A stretch of DNA of 64,000 nt from Ruminococcus flavefaciens (GTDB taxonomy: Bacteria; Bacillota; Clostridia; Oscillospirales; Ruminococcaceae). Both the position numbers and the translations under genes were made by a program. This document shows, one piece after another, positions 61,543 to 64,000 of this stretch. The notes below the pieces were generated by a model that was not told the origin of the DNA, made no database searches, and saw only the letters and a program-made list of their open reading frames with translations. The stretch lies in contig JAMPIL010000001.1 of NCBI GenBank assembly GCA_023662725.1, positions 250,231 through 314,230 of the forward strand. The letters are read 5' to 3'. Within the stretch, counting starts at the first letter, position 1; each line of letters begins with the position of its first letter.

Positions 61543-63663
61543 ATGTCTGAAAACAAGAAAAATGTAAAGCGCATAGTTAGCTTTTCTATTGCTGCGATGT
61601 GCATGTTTTCAGCAGTCAAGTTAGTTCCTTTCAGTCCTGTTGAGACTGAGGCGGCTGATGTAATGACTGCTTTTGAAATCACTGAAGATATGAAGATAGG
61701 CTGGAACTACGGTAACTCGCTCGACGCTACCGGCGGTTCAGGTCTTGCTACCGAAACATCCTGGGGAAATCCTAAGGCTACTCAGGAAATGATGGATGCT
61801 GTAAAGGCTAAGGGTTTCAATACCGTTCGCCTTCCCACAACATGGTATAAGCATCTTGACGAAAATAACAATATCGATCCTGAATGGATGGCTCGTGTTC
61901 ATGAAGTAGTTGACTATGCTTATAAAAACGATATGTACGTTATCCTTAATCTTCACCACGAGGAATGGATAAACAGAGCCGATATCGGTACTGCATACGA
62001 CGAAATGTCTCCGAAACTCAAGGCTATCTGGAAGCAGATTGCAGAGGAATTCAAGGATTATGACCAGCACCTCATCTTTGAGGGAATGAACGAACCTCGT
62101 GCTGTTGGCACAGACCACGAATGGTGGGGTCCGAGGCAGGATGAAGTTGACACTATCAACAAGCTCAATCAGGACTTTGTTGATACTGTAAGAAGCGTTG
62201 AATCTCCTTACAAGGATACAAGACTTCTCATGTGTCCGCCTTACTGTGCGTCAAGCGATGCAAGCATGATGTCGACTCTTGTTGTTCCTGATGACGACTA
62301 TGTTGCTGCTTCTATCCACGCATATTCTCCATATGGATTCACAATGGATAAAGATGTTGCAGACCACAGCACATTCTCAGAAGCTTATGCAACAGAGCTC
62401 GAAACTATTCTCAACGGTATCCGCAAGCAGTTTATCGAAAAGGATATTCCGGTTGTTCTCGGCGAATTCAGCGCATCAAACTTCAACAATACGGAAGCTC
62501 GATGCGAATGGGCTGAGAAATATATTTCTCTTATGAAAGGCTACGGTATTCCGTGCGTACTCTGGGATAACGACGCAAGAGGAAATACCGATCAGTCGGA
62601 AGCTCACGACTATCTCAACAGAAAAACTCTTGAATGGTATGAGGATTCAGGTCTTGTCGTTGACAAGATGATGGAAGTTCTTGCTGACGATTCTATCAAG
62701 TGGGGCAGCCAGAAATACGGTGTACAGTATGACCACGAAGACATCACCAAGGGTAATATTATTCTCAACGAAAAAACAACGCTTGATGCGTCTGTTACCG
62801 ACGGAAATTGTACTCCCGGTTTAAATGTAACATGGAAAGAACTTGAGGGCGGAGACGTTGCTATCAAGTTCACAGGCGACGCTCCTATTGTTGCAGTTGT
62901 TGACGGCAACTGGAAAAACTGGACTGAGATCCAGGCTTACGATATTGACGAAAAGAATGGCATAGCTTACTATTCATCTGATACAATAAAGGCTGCATGG
63001 AGCGGCGATGTTTCAGACATAGCACATCTTTTCGCAAGAACAAACGGTAAAACAACTATCGAAATGATCTCGATCATTGGCGGAGCAGAAGTTATCGATC
63101 CTCCGGTTGACACAACAAAGAAGTATAATATCGATCTTACAGGTTCCAACAGCGCTCAGATGCTCGCACTCTATTTTGAGGGAAAAGCCGGTTCTGTTAT
63201 CAACGGCTGTGTAGGATATATGGGCGATGAGTGGACAAATATCGAATGGGATGACGTGATCGGAAATGACGGAAAACTTAGTATAACTATCCCCCGAGAC
63301 AATATTCCGGAAAGCGTTACATCCGCTGAAGTTCAAATCTGGTGGTGCGACGATCCCGATGCCGAAATGGTTAAATATGAGTTTTTAGGTACAGGCGGAC
63401 CAAGTATCGTATACGGCGATTCAAACTGCGATGGAAAGATAGATATGTCCGACGCTGTTCTTATCATGCAGTCGCTTTCAAATCCCGATAAGTATGGACT
63501 TGACGGATCAGATCCTTCTCATATAACTGAATGGGGTATGCAAAATGCCGATTGTTGTAATCCGGGCGACGGAGTGACAAATGAAGACGCTCTTGCTATT
63601 CAGATGCTTAAGCTTGAGCTTATTGAATCACTTCCTATCAAATATGAGCCTGCTGTCGCTTAA
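61543..63663 (+). CDS. Cellulosomal GH5 endoglucanase with two accessory modules and dockerin
   Basis: The 706-residue secreted enzyme has a signal peptide (to about 37, VETEAA), GH5 catalytic domain (about 42-370, of GH5_4-like type), two beta-rich modules that may bind carbohydrate (about 400-520 and 530-620, with DGNWKNWTEIQAYD and VQIWWCDDPD), and a type I dockerin (about 630-700: GDSNCDGKIDMSDAVLIMQ, then GDGVTNEDALAIQML). Catalytic Glu residues are in FEGMNEPR (acid/base) and VVLGEFSAS (nucleophile); NTVRLPTTW and LNLHHEEW are typical. It likely cuts cellulose or mixed beta-glucans outside the cell. GGGAGG precedes ATG. It lacks the Thr-rich linkers of the GH9 enzymes. Confidence 0.93.
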   Translation: MSENKKNVKRIVSFSIAAMCMFSAVKLVPFSPVETEAADVMTAFEITEDMKIGWNYGNSLDATGGSGLATETSWGNPKATQEMMDAVKAKGFNTVRLPTTWYKHLDENNNIDPEWMARVHEVVDYAYKNDMYVILNLHHEEWINRADIGTAYDEMSPKLKAIWKQIAEEFKDYDQHLIFEGMNEPRAVGTDHEWWGPRQDEVDTINKLNQDFVDTVRSVESPYKDTRLLMCPPYCASSDASMMSTLVVPDDDYVAASIHAYSPYGFTMDKDVADHSTFSEAYATELETILNGIRKQFIEKDIPVVLGEFSASNFNNTEARCEWAEKYISLMKGYGIPCVLWDNDARGNTDQSEAHDYLNRKTLEWYEDSGLVVDKMMEVLADDSIKWGSQKYGVQYDHEDITKGNIILNEKTTLDASVTDGNCTPGLNVTWKELEGGDVAIKFTGDAPIVAVVDGNWKNWTEIQAYDIDEKNGIAYYSSDTIKAAWSGDVSDIAHLFARTNGKTTIEMISIIGGAEVIDPPVDTTKKYNIDLTGSNSAQMLALYFEGKAGSVINGCVGYMGDEWTNIEWDDVIGNDGKLSITIPRDNIPESVTSAEVQIWWCDDPDAEMVKYEFLGTGGPSIVYGDSNCDGKIDMSDAVLIMQSLSNPDKYGLDGSDPSHITEWGMQNADCCNPGDGVTNEDALAIQMLKLELIESLPIKYEPAVA

Positions 63664-63674
63664 TAAAAATATAA

Positions 63675-63704
63675 TTGCTGCCGCATATTGCGGCAGCTTT
63701 TTTA
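63675..63704 (+). terminator. Terminator of the GH5 gene
   Basis: GCTGCCGCA and TGCGGCAGC form a 9-bp stem with TAT loop, followed by TTTTTT. Confidence 0.92.
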
Positions 63705-63741
63705 TTCGGGGCAACATCCTTTGCTTCTTATTACATTTATA

Positions 63742-63930
63742 AAGCGGACTTTTAAAGCGGACTTTGTTTCTTTGATTCCCTGCTGAACGGAGTTATTTTC
63801 GTCTGGCATTCTGCCCCAATCATACCTGATATCCTTTATGGGTATCAGGTATGATTAATACCGGGTTTACAAAAGGACTGTACGTCCCTTTGGCAGAGGG
63901 TTTAAGAGAGACAAAGTCTCTCTTATAATA
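63742..63930 (-). repeat. Four-hairpin intergenic repeat, copy E (minus orientation)
   Basis: On the minus strand: AAGAGAGACTTTGTCTCTCTT, CCAAAGGGACGTACAGTCCTTTTG, the long stem 63818-63834 with 63840-63856 (17 bp including one G-U pair), then GGGGCAGAATGCC. Terminal inverted repeats of the copy A or D type are not evident. Outer boundaries are approximate. Confidence 0.78.
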
Positions 63931-63973
63931 CAGAAAAGTAAATTGTGATGACGTGTTTTATAACAATTTTCTG

Positions 63974-64000
63974 TTGACAATGTTTGAATAATATGTTAAA
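63974..64000 (+). promoter_or_regulatory. Possible promoter cut by the window end
   Basis: TTGACA (63974-63979) is followed 17 bases later by TAAA at the last bases of the window; the -10 box is incomplete. Confidence 0.45.

Overview
The window reads as the chromosome of a cellulolytic Ruminococcus (Firmicutes, Oscillospiraceae) of the R. flavefaciens / R. champanellensis kind. Support comes from three secreted glycoside hydrolases that end in type I dockerins of Ruminococcus type after Thr-rich linkers, AT-rich DNA with strong TTGACA-17-TATAAT promoters, and housekeeping gene orders typical of Clostridia (SRP RNA, dnaX, ybaB, recR; rplJ-rplL behind an L10 leader; a T-box in front of thrS). 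The species is inferred, not proven.

Layout. 1-7400: end of mscL, a cytosolic GH95 fucosidase, a lipoprotein GH26 mannanase, an inactive-looking HAD-like protein and a Spo0A-type regulator. 7500-8600: flavin reductase facing a CarD-like regulator. 8850-16300: an exopolysaccharide operon (WbaP-like initiating transferase, ManC, Gmd, two GT4 glycosyltransferases, Rmd) that should make GDP-D-rhamnose. 16330-23360: F1Fo ATP synthase operon with duplicated c-subunit genes, an in-frame delta-alpha fusion and repeat elements inserted between genes. 23640-28560: secD-secF and two CobW-type GTPases, one with a long His/Cys repeat. 28700-29000: a compact convergent locus that looks like a type I toxin-antitoxin. 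29000-38000: L10/L12, thrS, a uridine-kinase-like protein, recR-ybaB-dnaX and the SRP RNA. 38200-43000: polyphosphate kinase, phosphatidylserine synthase, YjdF with a probable riboswitch, and a PP2C phosphatase. 43200-50200: two GH9 cellulosomal enzymes next to an ECF sigma factor and a membrane anti-sigma-like protein. 50400-61150: rplM-rpsI, small membrane proteins, an XRE regulator, a thymidylate kinase behind a sugar transferase and a 31-codon ORF, murA, two cyclophilin-like proteins and a membrane glycerophosphodiesterase. 61400-63700: a GH5 cellulosomal enzyme.

Three themes join distant parts. First, polysaccharide breakdown: GH5 and GH9 enzymes act outside on a cellulosome, GH26 acts at the membrane and GH95 inside the cell; a shared ATGTACAAAT motif lies upstream of the three dockerin genes and of the exopolysaccharide operon. 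Second, a dispersed intergenic repeat family (six full copies and several fragments) carries four hairpins in fixed order, one being a 17-19 bp stem whose sequence differs between copies while pairing is kept. Third, two further fold-back families (about 160 bp and about 310 bp) occupy other intergenic gaps. No tRNA, rRNA, CRISPR array, transposase or prophage gene was seen.
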